From Paraburkholderia sp. (GTDB lineage Bacteria > Pseudomonadota > Gammaproteobacteria > Burkholderiales > Burkholderiaceae): 64,000 nt of DNA. The notes beneath the pieces were generated by a model, which saw only the letters and a program-made list of their open reading frames with translations, was not told where the DNA came from and ran no database searches. Below are positions 8,523 to 16,531 of the stretch, piece after piece (the stretch's first letter is position 1; the number at the start of each line of letters is the position of its first letter). The stretch is taken from positions 1 to 64,000 of the forward strand of contig NZ_JAPWKB010000017.1 of NCBI RefSeq assembly GCF_028283785.1. Reading direction: 5' to 3'. The position numbers were made by a program, and so were the translations under genes.

Positions 8523-10373
8523 TCACGCCACGCGCACCGCCAGCGCGCGCATCACCACGTAGCACAACTCGTCGTAGTGAACCGGCTTCACCAGCCGCTC
8601 GAAAAACGGATTCGCGCTTCTCGCGCCCTTGCCGCCTTCGGTCAACGGATCGGGTGAATCGGCGCTGATCGCGATCACCGGCACGCTCGTCGCATCGACG
8701 CGCTCGCGGAATGCGGCGACAAAACCGATGCCGTCGCGCTTCGGCATATGCAGATCCACCAGCACGACGTCGCATTGGTTCGCGTTCAGCCACGCAAGCG
8801 CCGTGTCGGTGTCGCTGAAGGCGACCGCGTCGGAACCCATGTGCGTGATCATCTCGCTCAGCGACGCGCGGACCGGCGCGTCGTCGTCGATAATCAATAC
8901 GCGCGCACGCGGCCCATCGGGCGCGTCGGTTGCGCGAATCTCGGCGACCGGCGCCGTCGTGACCGGAATCGTCACCGTGAATGCGGTGCCCTCGCCCATT
9001 TTGCTTTCGACCGCCACGCTGCCGCCGAACAGCCCGAGCAAACCTTGCACGATCGCGAGACCCATGCCCGCGCCGTCGGTGCGACGCGCGTGCGGCGCAT
9101 CGAGCTGCGTGAATTCCTGGAAGATGCGCGGAATCTGATCGCGCGACAAACCCGGTCCGGTATCGCGCACCACGACGATCAGCGCGTTGCGTTGCTGTTC
9201 CATCTGAACCCGCACCGAACCCGATTCCGTATAGCGGATTGCGTTGGTCACGAGGTTGTTGACGATCTGCCGGATCCGGTGTGGATCGGATTCCACGAGA
9301 CCGGCCGAACCGCTACAGACCGATTCGAGCGACAACCCGCGCGCACGCGCAGCCGGGCTATGTTCGTCGACGATCGAAGCCAGCAGTTCGCGCGGCTCGA
9401 ACACTTCATGCCGCAGTTCGAGCTTGCCCGCGCCGAGTCGCGCGTAGTCGGTCAGATCGCGCATCTGCGCTTCGAGCTGGCGCGCGCCGGCGTCGAGGCG
9501 GCGAATCACCTTGCGGTCGGCCTCGGCGTGCAGATTCAGGTTCAGCAATTCGATCGACGACACGATCGCATGCAACGGCGTGCGCAGCTCATGACTGACC
9601 ATACCGAGAAACGCGTCTTTCGCCAGCGACGCCTCGCGCGCGGCACGGCTCGCCTGATGCTCGGCGTCGAGCGCGGCGCGTTGCTGGCGGATCAACCGGC
9701 TACGGCCGCGCCCGTTCAACGCGAGCAGCAACGCGGCCGCCGCCGACAACACCGTCAGCAGCAAACCGGCGATCGACAGTATCCGGCGCTTGGAATCGAA
9801 ATCGCGATTCAGCGCCGCGCGGTCCGCGACATCGACGAAGCGGCGATCGGACGCGAGCGCATCGACATCGGCCCAGTTGTCGCGCAACGTCGCGATTAGC
9901 GGATCGGCGCGCGACGGATCGCGCTGCATCGCGTCGAGCGGCGCAGCGAAACGGTCGAGCATCTGACCGAGCGTATCGATTTCGCCCTGCTGGCGTGCGA
10001 GCAGCGCGGGCTGCGTGGTCTGACCGCGCGACACGTCGGCGAGCGCGTCGAGCTTGGCGAGCAGCGTGCGGTAACGGTCGAGCAGCTTCGGATAATCGGC
10101 ATCCACACCCGACCGGTACATCAGCATCTGATTTTCGAAGCGGTCGTACGCAATTTCCATTTGCGCCGCGTCCCAATACAGCCCTGCGCCGGGCGACTCG
10201 ACCGGCTCTTTCAGCACGTTCAACGGATTCAGCGGATTGAGCGGATTCACGAACAGCAGATAGCCGATCGACCCGAGCGGCGCGGCCAGCGCAACGATCC
10301 AGATCGCGATGAAAAGCACGCGTCGCAGCGAGCGTTGCTGGGCCGTGCGATGGATGAAACGATGGTCTGGCAT
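8523..10373 (-). CDS. Hybrid sensor histidine kinase with C-terminal receiver
   Basis: 616 residues. Transmembrane segments at about 19-42 and 198-219 flank a helical periplasmic sensor domain. The dimerisation box is SHELRTP with phospho-His261, followed by a HATPase with N box (NLVTNAIRYTE), DTGPG and GAGMGLAI. The C-terminus is a receiver (IIDDDAPVRA ... VLVDLHMPKRDG ... KPVHY). Just after TM1 lies a short iterated NPLNPLNPLN motif encoded by a 9-base repeat. Start chosen at MPDHRF. It faces the BetR-receiver gene tail to tail, suggesting a two-component pair. Confidence 0.9.
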   Translation of the reverse strand: MPDHRFIHRTAQQRSLRRVLFIAIWIVALAAPLGSIGYLLFVNPLNPLNPLNVLKEPVESPGAGLYWDAAQMEIAYDRFENQMLMYRSGVDADYPKLLDRYRTLLAKLDALADVSRGQTTQPALLARQQGEIDTLGQMLDRFAAPLDAMQRDPSRADPLIATLRDNWADVDALASDRRFVDVADRAALNRDFDSKRRILSIAGLLLTVLSAAAALLLALNGRGRSRLIRQQRAALDAEHQASRAAREASLAKDAFLGMVSHELRTPLHAIVSSIELLNLNLHAEADRKVIRRLDAGARQLEAQMRDLTDYARLGAGKLELRHEVFEPRELLASIVDEHSPAARARGLSLESVCSGSAGLVESDPHRIRQIVNNLVTNAIRYTESGSVRVQMEQQRNALIVVVRDTGPGLSRDQIPRIFQEFTQLDAPHARRTDGAGMGLAIVQGLLGLFGGSVAVESKMGEGTAFTVTIPVTTAPVAEIRATDAPDGPRARVLIIDDDAPVRASLSEMITHMGSDAVAFSDTDTALAWLNANQCDVVLVDLHMPKRDGIGFVAAFRERVDATSVPVIAISADSPDPLTEGGKGARSANPFFERLVKPVHYDELCYVVMRALAVRVA

Positions 10374-10772
10374 ACACAGTTGCTTCCGCGCAAAGCGCCG
10401 CCCGGCAGGCAATCCGCCACGAAAGGCGATTGCCGCCGCGCGTGGACGACTCGCGCGTGAAAAGAAAACGTCGAAAGGTAAAACGTGTCCGGAAACGTCA
10501 CGCTCAAAACAATACGTACGAAACGGGCCGATGGATCAATGCATTACACGAAACCCGGGAAACCCGCGTGAAAACCCCTTGGACCGCGTGGAACCGACAT
10601 ATAAAAGCCGCTGAAAGCCGGATATTCGCATTATGCGAATCGTCGCGAGCGCCTGGACCATCGTGCCCTGTATTTCGAACCCCGTGCATAATATCGTGCA
10701 AATCGGAGCAGTCTTAAAATCGCACGGGACGCGGGTTAAAAACCGTGCGTCCTGAGCCCATAGAAGATACGC
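10374..10772. other. Intergenic region between divergent kinase and phosphoribosyltransferase genes
   Basis: No gene seen; it must contain both promoters. Local AT enrichment near 10680-10700 (GTGCATAATATCGTGCAAAT) could hold a -10 element for the plus-strand gene, and two GTGCA direct repeats flank it. A perfect 7-bp-arm palindrome lies upstream of that and is listed separately. Confidence 0.45.
10624..10640. promoter_or_regulatory. Palindrome ATTCGCA-TTA-TGCGAAT
   Basis: A 17-base inverted repeat with perfect 7-base arms, about 130 bases before the phosphoribosyltransferase start. The symmetry and spacing suit a dimeric regulator operator. I do not recognise the protein that would bind it. 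Confidence 0.35.
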
Positions 10773-11735
10773 ATGCCAACCAAGCCGGTCTTGCCGCTGA
10801 CGTACGAACAACTCGATCGCTGGATCGAATCGCTGCAACCGGCGCTGCAGGCCGGCGAATTCAGCGCGGTCGTCGGGATTTTGCGCGGTGGCGCGCCGCT
10901 CGCGCTGATGGTGTCGCACAGCGCAGGCGTGCCGGTCGCCTTCGTGCGCTACGACCGGGCCACCCGCACCGTCGCGTGGGATTCGAGCCTGCCGATGCCG
11001 CCGCGCGGGTCGAGCGTGCTGCTATGCGAGGACATCGCGGGACGCGGCTTCACGCTCAGCGACAGCGTGGCGTTTCTGGAGTCGCATGGGTTAACGGTCC
11101 GCACGCTGACGGGCGCGGTCGATGAACTGAGCCGTATCCGTCCAGACTTCGCGATCGATGCGCACGGCTATTTCGCGCTCTTTCCGTGGGAACGACAGGC
11201 GCGCTCGGAGGGGTATCGCGCGGATTGGGCGAGCGTCGAAGCGGGCGAACGCGCGGCGATGGCGCACGACCACGAGTACGCGCAATACGCGATCGATCTC
11301 GACGGCATCCTGTTGCCCGATGTGCCGCTCGCCCGTTACGACGAGGATCTCGACGCCGCACTCGCCGAGCGCGACGCGCTGCTGCCGTTCGACGTGCTGC
11401 CCGACATCGACTTGCGACACGTCAGGATGATCATCACCGGACGTCCGGAAACCGATCGCGCGCGCACCGAAGCGTGGCTGGCGCGACATGGTTTCGGTCA
11501 TATGCAGTTGACGATGCGCGCGCCGCACACGCACGACGAAACGCCCAGCGGCGCGGCCGCGCACAAGGCGGCGGCGGCATTGCGCGCGGGCGTCACGCAT
11601 TTCATCGAGAGCGAGGCGGCGCAAGCGTTGCTGATCGCGAAAGCCGCGCCGTTGCTGCGCGTGATCTGGTGGGATGCACCCTCGCACAGCGCCACGCTGG
11701 TCGGTGCGACCGGCTGGCGCGAACGCGCAGCCTGA
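10773..11735 (+). CDS. Phosphoribosyltransferase-family protein with HAD-like C-terminal domain
   Basis: 320 residues. The N-terminal half (about 1-150) is a type I phosphoribosyltransferase fold: a GILRGGAPLALMVS loop and a PRPP-binding-like segment VLLCEDIAGRGFTLSD. The C-terminal half starts with YAIDLDGILLPD, which matches the DxDG start of a HAD-type phosphatase, followed by MIITGRPETDRARTEAWL and a late acidic segment (FIESEAAQALLIA) resembling later HAD motifs. Both halves are cytosolic. Substrate unknown. It is a single-gene unit, tail to tail with the NERD-helicase pair with only 18 bases between. Similar fusions are known in families tied to nucleoside or stress systems, but I cannot assign one. 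Confidence 0.7.
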   Translation: MPTKPVLPLTYEQLDRWIESLQPALQAGEFSAVVGILRGGAPLALMVSHSAGVPVAFVRYDRATRTVAWDSSLPMPPRGSSVLLCEDIAGRGFTLSDSVAFLESHGLTVRTLTGAVDELSRIRPDFAIDAHGYFALFPWERQARSEGYRADWASVEAGERAAMAHDHEYAQYAIDLDGILLPDVPLARYDEDLDAALAERDALLPFDVLPDIDLRHVRMIITGRPETDRARTEAWLARHGFGHMQLTMRAPHTHDETPSGAAAHKAAAALRAGVTHFIESEAAQALLIAKAAPLLRVIWWDAPSHSATLVGATGWRERAA

Positions 11736-11753
11736 GCAGACGCAGCAGACGCG

Positions 11754-12866
11754 TCAGTCGTCGTGCGTCTCGCCGACATGCAGATGACGGGCCGCACGCT
11801 GCGACGCGACCACGATCAGCTTCATCGTCGCGCGGGTCGCGCCGACGAACAGCTTGCGCGCGATACGCTCGTCGAGCGTGTCGAAATCCACTTCCGTGAA
11901 AATCACGCACGGCGCCGATTGCCCCTTGAAGCGATAGATCGATTCGAGCAGCACATCGCCTTCGCGAAACTCGGGGTTACCGAACAGATCGTACTTGCCG
12001 GTAAAGCTGCGCAGATGATGCGGGCCGAGTTGATCGAGCGCGGACAATGCCGAGCCTTCGCGTCCGCGAAACGACAGCACGACGATATCCTGCTTGCGAA
12101 AACCGAGCGACAGCGCCTGGGTGATCGCGCGCTTGGTCGCGTCGATACAGGCTTGCGGCGCGTGAGTCTCGTCGTATGTGGACAGCGCGATCTCCGAGCC
12201 GCCGAACGGGCTGCCCGAACTCAGCGACGCCGCCATCGGCACCGACGCACCGACCACATCGCGCAGGTAATCGAGGATGTCGCGCGGACTGCGGTAGTTG
12301 GTGGTTTCCTTCAGCGTGGTCCAGCCCGGCAGTTCGACGGGCGGACGCATATAGAGGTTCTGCAACGGGTCTTCGAGCCACCACCACGCCGCGCCCGGGC
12401 GCAGCAAGCCTTCGAGCGGAGCGACCCACGACTGCTGAAAATCCTGCCCTTCGTCGACGATCAACACATCGAATTGCCAGCGCGCGTCGATCGGCGTGGC
12501 CGCGAAAATCGCTTCGAGACGATCGAACACGTCCGTGGTCTGGAAGTCAGGTGCGCTGCCGCCGTCACGCGCCACCCAGTCGCATAACTGGTGATAGTTC
12601 GCGACCTTGGCTTCGGGCGGCGCGACCCGCGCGATGTGATCCGCGAGCGGCCGGTTGAAGCACACGTACAGCGGCCGCTGGCCGCGCGCGACAGCCTCCT
12701 TCATCACCTGCACCGCGAGTTGCGTTTTCCCCGAACCCGCCGTGCCGATCACGCGCAGACGGAACGGCGTGAATTCCAGACGGCGCGCCCAGGTGGCAAG
12801 GCCACCGGCGAGTCGCGTGACGAGCGTGCCCGCCTGTCCGACCAGCGCGCTGGCATCGGGCGTCAA
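11754..12866 (-). CDS. UvrD/Rep-like DNA helicase domain (C-terminal part of a split NERD-helicase)
   Basis: At least 370 residues with superfamily 1 motifs: Walker A GTAGSGKTQLA, Walker B LIVDEGQDF, a motif III-like WWWLEDPLQNLY, and a C-terminal KLFVGATRATMKLIV matching motif VI. The listed start is TTG; the frame stays open and protein-like for 33 more codons, back to a TAA at 12966-12968. Beyond that stop, in the same frame, lies a NERD domain. I therefore read it as the helicase part of a NERD-helicase cut by a nonsense codon. Whether it is translated on its own is unclear; no good ribosome site is seen. Confidence 0.75.
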   Translation of the reverse strand: MTPDASALVGQAGTLVTRLAGGLATWARRLEFTPFRLRVIGTAGSGKTQLAVQVMKEAVARGQRPLYVCFNRPLADHIARVAPPEAKVANYHQLCDWVARDGGSAPDFQTTDVFDRLEAIFAATPIDARWQFDVLIVDEGQDFQQSWVAPLEGLLRPGAAWWWLEDPLQNLYMRPPVELPGWTTLKETTNYRSPRDILDYLRDVVGASVPMAASLSSGSPFGGSEIALSTYDETHAPQACIDATKRAITQALSLGFRKQDIVVLSFRGREGSALSALDQLGPHHLRSFTGKYDLFGNPEFREGDVLLESIYRFKGQSAPCVIFTEVDFDTLDERIARKLFVGATRATMKLIVVASQRAARHLHVGETHDD

Positions 12867-12965
12867 CGCGAGTTCGTCGGCGAGAAAGTGATGGATTTTC
12901 GGCGCGCACGCGAGGCGCGGTTCGTCGGCGGGGAGCGCGTCGCGAATGATCGACGCGAGCCGGTC

Positions 12966-13421
12966 TTAGCGCGTTGCATCGACGATACGCGCCGGATCGA
13001 CGCCGGCGATCGCCGTGTTTTTCACGACGTGATCCGGGCAGTACAACAGCGGTTCGAGAAAATAGGTGCCCGCGCCGAATGCCGCGGTGAACCGCCGGTG
13101 CAGCGCTTCGATGGTCCGCGCGAGCGCGACGGCGACATTGCGTTCGGTTTGCAGATAGACCTTGACGAGGCCCTTCGGTGTTTCGCGGAGAAAGCCGGTT
13201 TTCTGCTCGACGATCATCACGCGGCCCGACGGGCTGACGATCACGAAATCCGCTTCGCCGAACACCGAAAAACCTTCATGCAGCCGGGTCCAATGAACCC
13301 CGTGATAGACCGTGTAATCGTCCGGCAACGCGGTTTCCAGCAGGCTCAGCGTTTCGCGTTCGCGGACGGCCGCACCGGTGGCGGCGAGATTTTTCCAGTC
13401 GTCGGGAATGATGCGGGCCAT
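12966..13421 (-). CDS. NERD nuclease-related domain protein (N-terminal part of a split NERD-helicase)
   Basis: 151 residues. The NERD fold is indicated by a charged N-terminus, FGEADFVIVSPSGRVMIVEQKTGFL (the D...EQK nuclease-like core) and a following amphipathic helix. Free-standing NERD proteins exist, but here the reading continues in the same frame into the helicase after one TAA codon. This suggests a once single protein of about 555 residues of the NERD-UvrD type. If translation stops here, the product is a lone NERD domain. Confidence 0.75.
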   Translation of the reverse strand: MARIIPDDWKNLAATGAAVRERETLSLLETALPDDYTVYHGVHWTRLHEGFSVFGEADFVIVSPSGRVMIVEQKTGFLRETPKGLVKVYLQTERNVAVALARTIEALHRRFTAAFGAGTYFLEPLLYCPDHVVKNTAIAGVDPARIVDATR

Positions 13422-13652
13422 GCGGTGCCTTAGAGTTGACGCGAGCCTGACGCAGCATCAGGCGTGAATCGAACGGACGGATCGGACCGGCTCATTGTAC
13501 GCAAGGGCGATGCCGCGACGGCCGGTGCGATCGCGGACCCGATCGTGTATCTTTATGCGTTCGATGCCGGGCGCACGCAGCGGGTTGCGCGCACGATCAA
13601 TTGCCATAAACGGCCGCGAGAATGGGCCGTCGATTTTCACGGGAGTGACTGG

Positions 13653-14279
13653 ATGCTTACGATCTGGGGCCGAGCGAATTCGGTGAATGTGCAGAAAGTC
13701 TTGTGGTGTTGCGACGAGTTGGGTCTGGCTTACGAGCGTATCGATGCGGGCTTGCAGTTTGGCCGCAATACCGAAGCCGGGTATCTCGCGATGAACCCGA
13801 CGGGCCGCATTCCGACGCTGGTGGATGGCGACTTCGTGTTGTGGGAGTCGAATTCGATTTTGCGGTATCTGACGATGCAGTATGGCCCGACGAGTCCGTT
13901 GTATCCGGCTGAGCCGCGCGTGCGGGCGGGCATCGACCGATGGCTTGACTGGTCTCTTTCGACGTTGCAGCCGGCGGAGCGGCCGGTTTTCGTCGGTTAT
14001 GTGCGGACCCGGCCGGAAGATCGGGATGTCGCGCAACTCGCCGTCGATGTGGCGAGTGTCGAGGCACTCTGGCGGGTGGTCGATGCGCATTTGCAGGCGC
14101 ATTTTTATCTTGAAGGCGAGCAGTTTACGCTTGCGGATATGGTGATTGGGGCGTTCGCCAAACGGTGGTTTGGGGTTGAAGGGTTGGAGCGCGCTGGGCT
14201 CGCGGCGTTGGAGCGGTGGTATTTGAGGGTGGCTAATCGGCCTGGGTTTAAGAGGTATGTGGATTTGGTTTTGACTTGA
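13653..14279 (+). CDS. Glutathione S-transferase family protein
   Basis: 208 residues. An N-terminal thioredoxin-like domain (MLTIWGRANSVNVQKVLWCCDELG, then NPTGRIPTLVDGD with the cis-Pro, and ESNSILRYL) is followed by the all-helical C-terminal domain. Start chosen at MLTIWG, which has GGGAG nine bases upstream and matches the family; the ORF extension is not protein-like. Likely a cytosolic detoxification enzyme of unknown substrate. It ends at a GT-rich tract that opens the repeat island. Confidence 0.85.
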   Translation: MLTIWGRANSVNVQKVLWCCDELGLAYERIDAGLQFGRNTEAGYLAMNPTGRIPTLVDGDFVLWESNSILRYLTMQYGPTSPLYPAEPRVRAGIDRWLDWSLSTLQPAERPVFVGYVRTRPEDRDVAQLAVDVASVEALWRVVDAHLQAHFYLEGEQFTLADMVIGAFAKRWFGVEGLERAGLAALERWYLRVANRPGFKRYVDLVLT

Positions 14280-14280
14280 T

Positions 14281-14335
14281 GGTTTTGGTTTGGGGTTTGG
14301 GGTTGGTTTGGGGTTGGTTTTGGGTCGGTTTGGTT
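14281..14335. repeat. Low-complexity GT-rich tract
   Basis: About 55 bases composed almost entirely of G and T (GGTTTTGGTTTGGGGTTTGG style) directly after the GST stop codon. A mirror-image CA-rich tract lies at about 16468-16550 on the far side of the repeat island. So the symmetry of the flanking inverted repeats extends loosely into simple sequence. Confidence 0.7.
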
Positions 14336-14493
14336 GTCCCGTTTTCACGTCGGTCTGCCTGGATCGTCCCTGTGCGGGACCGCACCTACTTTTCTTTGCT
14401 CGCGCAAAGAAAAGTAGGCAAAAGAAAGCGCGTTTACACCGCCACTTCGTAGCGAGTGGCGTCTAGTATTTTTCGGGTAGTGGTCCGCGCACG
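14330..14493 (+). repeat. Left copy of 164-bp inverted repeat with strong hairpin
   Basis: Matches the reverse complement of 16312..16475 with about five mismatches by eye. It contains a perfect 15-bp stem, CCTACTTTTCTTTGC-TCGC-GCAAAGAAAAGTAGG, plus smaller hairpins (GTCCC/GGGAC and CGCCACT/AGTGGCG). Elements with this AAAGAAAAGTAGG core recur between genes in Burkholderiaceae as I remember them. Spurious ORFs over it (FSLREQRKVGAVPHRDDPGR) appear twice in the ORF track and should not be annotated as proteins. Confidence 0.9.
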
Positions 14494-14531
14494 ATTTGAG
14501 TTGCCGCACCGCTAGACTTGGTGACAAATGG

Positions 14532-15960
14532 TATGGACGCCTCCCCCTCGCGAGGGCTGCTGATCGAATGGTCGGGGCGCGACCAGGAAGGTGGGTTCTC
14601 GCAACCGACGGCCTCAGATGTGCCAGAGTGGAAGTTGGGCAACGTACCACTTGAGGAAGGAGAACCCAAATGAAGCTTACTCCGGTTGGTGTCGATATTG
14701 CGAAGCAGGTGTTCCAGGTCCACTGGGTTGATCCGCAAACAGGCGAGGTCGTCAGCCGGCAGATCCGACGCGCCACGTTTCTGTCGCACTTTGCAAATCG
14801 CGCGCCGTGCCTGATCGGCATGGAAGCGTGTGGCGGTTCCCAGCACTGGGCGCGTCATCTGGAGCAGATGGGTCATCAGGTGAAGTTGATGCCGGGCCAG
14901 GCGGTCAAGGCGTTTGTGAGCGGTAACAAGAGCGACGTGGCTGATGCACGGGCAATCTGGACCGCGGTACAGCAGTCGGGCGTGAGGTCCGTGACGGTCA
15001 AGACTGAATCGCAGCAGGCCGTGCTGGCATTGCACCGGATGCGCCAGCAACTGATCAGGTTTCGCACGATGCAGATCAATGGATTGCGTGGGCTGCTGAC
15101 GGAATACGGTGAAGTGATGGCGGTAGGCCGCGCCGCGCTGAACCGGGCGATGGCTGATGTGCTGGCGCGCCTGGAGGCGCGTTTGCCCACGATGCTGGTG
15201 GACACGCTGCGTGAGCAGTGGCAGCGGCTTGACGTTCTCGATGAGCAGATTGCGCGAATCGAACGCCGCTCTCGGACTGGATGAAGGAAGAGCGTGCCTG
15301 CCACAGATCGCCGACATTCCCGGCGTCGGGCTGCTGACAGCGACCGCTGCTGTGGCGACGATGGGCGACCCCAAAGCGTTTCATTCAGGACGTGAGTTTG
15401 CGGCCTGGCTGGGTCTGGTGCCCAGACAGACCGGCACCGGTGGCAGGATCAGACTGCATGGGATCAGCAAACGCGGTGATGTGTATCTGCGCACACTGCT
15501 GATCCACGGTGCACGATCGGTGCTCGCGCGCGTGAAAGAGCCGTGCCCGTGGATCGAGCAGTTGGGCCGGCGGCGCCCGCATAACGTGGTAATCGTTGCG
15601 TTGGCCAACAAGATGGCCCGAACGATTTGGGCGCTGCTGGCGCACGGGCGTACGTACGAGAAAGGCTATGTGAGTACGCGAGCGGCGTAAGCGCTGCAAT
15701 GACTGAATAAACCGGTTTTGCAGGAGATGGGATGTCAAAGGTTGCGCAAGGTAATTGAGTGTGATGGCACACAGGTCAGACCGGGACTCACCAAACCTGA
15801 ACTGCCTTGCGGGCTAACAGCCCGTGTGTCAAGTGAGGCGTGAGCCAGCGGATTCCATCGAGGCCAGCGGGTTCGACCTGCAACAAGGCCGGATATAAAG
15901 CCGCAGCCTTCCTGTCTACCAACACACACGAAATCCCTTGGCAAACGGGAGGCGTCCATA
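14532..15960 (+). mobile_element. IS110-family (IS1111-like) insertion sequence, degraded
   Basis: Near-terminal inverted repeats TATGGACGCCTCCC (14532-14545) and GGGAGGCGTCCATA (15947-15960) bracket about 1.43 kb with one transposase reading, the expected size for this family. IS1111-type members carry such subterminal repeats; IS110 proper does not. The transposase is frameshifted, so the copy is probably inactive. It sits inside a larger 164-bp inverted repeat pair. Exact ends are uncertain, since this family often makes no target duplication. Confidence 0.75.
14670..15690 (+). pseudogene. IS110-family transposase, frameshifted
   Basis: The N-terminal DEDD transposase domain is intact (GVDIAKQVFQVHW, MEACGG, GNKSDVADARAIW) up to about 15263. 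The C-terminal helix-hairpin-like region (IADIPGVGLLTATAAVATMGD ... GISKRGDVYLRTLLIHGAR) continues in another frame to 15690. Between them the family-like segment SDWMKEERAC is in the third frame. Two separate one-base deletions (near CGCCGC[C]TC and TGCCA[A]CAG) would restore one protein of about 340 residues. The three-frame pattern is seen; the exact missing bases are inferred. Confidence 0.8.
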
Positions 15961-16311
15961 TAAAGGCAGTCATTCGTTCCGGCTGTTCGCTTCGCGACAG
16001 CCGTTGGGCACAGCCCCGTCTTTTTCTCCCAACGCCATTCGCGCGCTGCACTCCGTCGGTCACAACACCCATTTTCCTGGCATGCGCCGGTCGGGTCTCG
16101 CTCGCAAAATTCCAAGCTACGCGGAACGTCGAAAGCATCGCGAAGTCGGGCGAATGCCGTGCCGCAAACCGGGCTTCGATCCGACGCCGGAACCGTCGAA
16201 AAAGCGGGCAAATGACGTGGCGCAAATGGGTTTTTGAAGCAGGCTACCGCCGCGAAGCGGGCGGGATGTGCGGGCGCGGACCACCGAGAAAAACGGACCG
16301 CCAACTCCAAA
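15961..16311. other. Remnant sequence between IS and right repeat
   Basis: No coding signal. ORFs here are Arg-rich and disagree between frames. The stretch looks like degenerate intergenic repeat material; its last bases lead into the right 164-bp repeat. On the other side of the IS only 38 bases separate it from the left repeat, so the IS lies off-centre. Confidence 0.5.
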
Positions 16312-16475
16312 CGTGCGCGGACCACTACCCGAAAATTAATAGACGCCACTCGCTACGAAGCGGCGGTGTAAACGCGCTTTCTTTTGCCTACTTTTCTTTG
16401 CGCGAGCAAAGAAAAGTAGGTGCGGTCCCGCACAGGGACGATCCTGGCAGACCGACGTGAACACGGGACAACCAA
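16312..16475 (-). repeat. Right copy of 164-bp inverted repeat with strong hairpin
   Basis: Reverse-complement partner of 14330..14493. It carries the same 15-bp AAAGAAAAGTAGG stem-loop. Differences from the left copy include a base change in the CGCC(A/G)CTTCG hairpin and in the TAGTATTT/TATTAATT stretch. The A/C-rich simple sequence that follows continues to the LysR stop codon. Confidence 0.9.
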
Positions 16476-16531
16476 CCCAGAGCAGACCAAAAACCAAAGA
16501 TCAAAAAACCAAAAAAACCAAATCAAAACCA

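Noticed and set aside
14345-14821. ORF ending FSLREQRKVGAVPHRDDPGRPT
   Set aside because: The same peptide appears on the other strand at 15840-16460 because both cover the 164-bp repeat. It is repeat sequence, not a protein.
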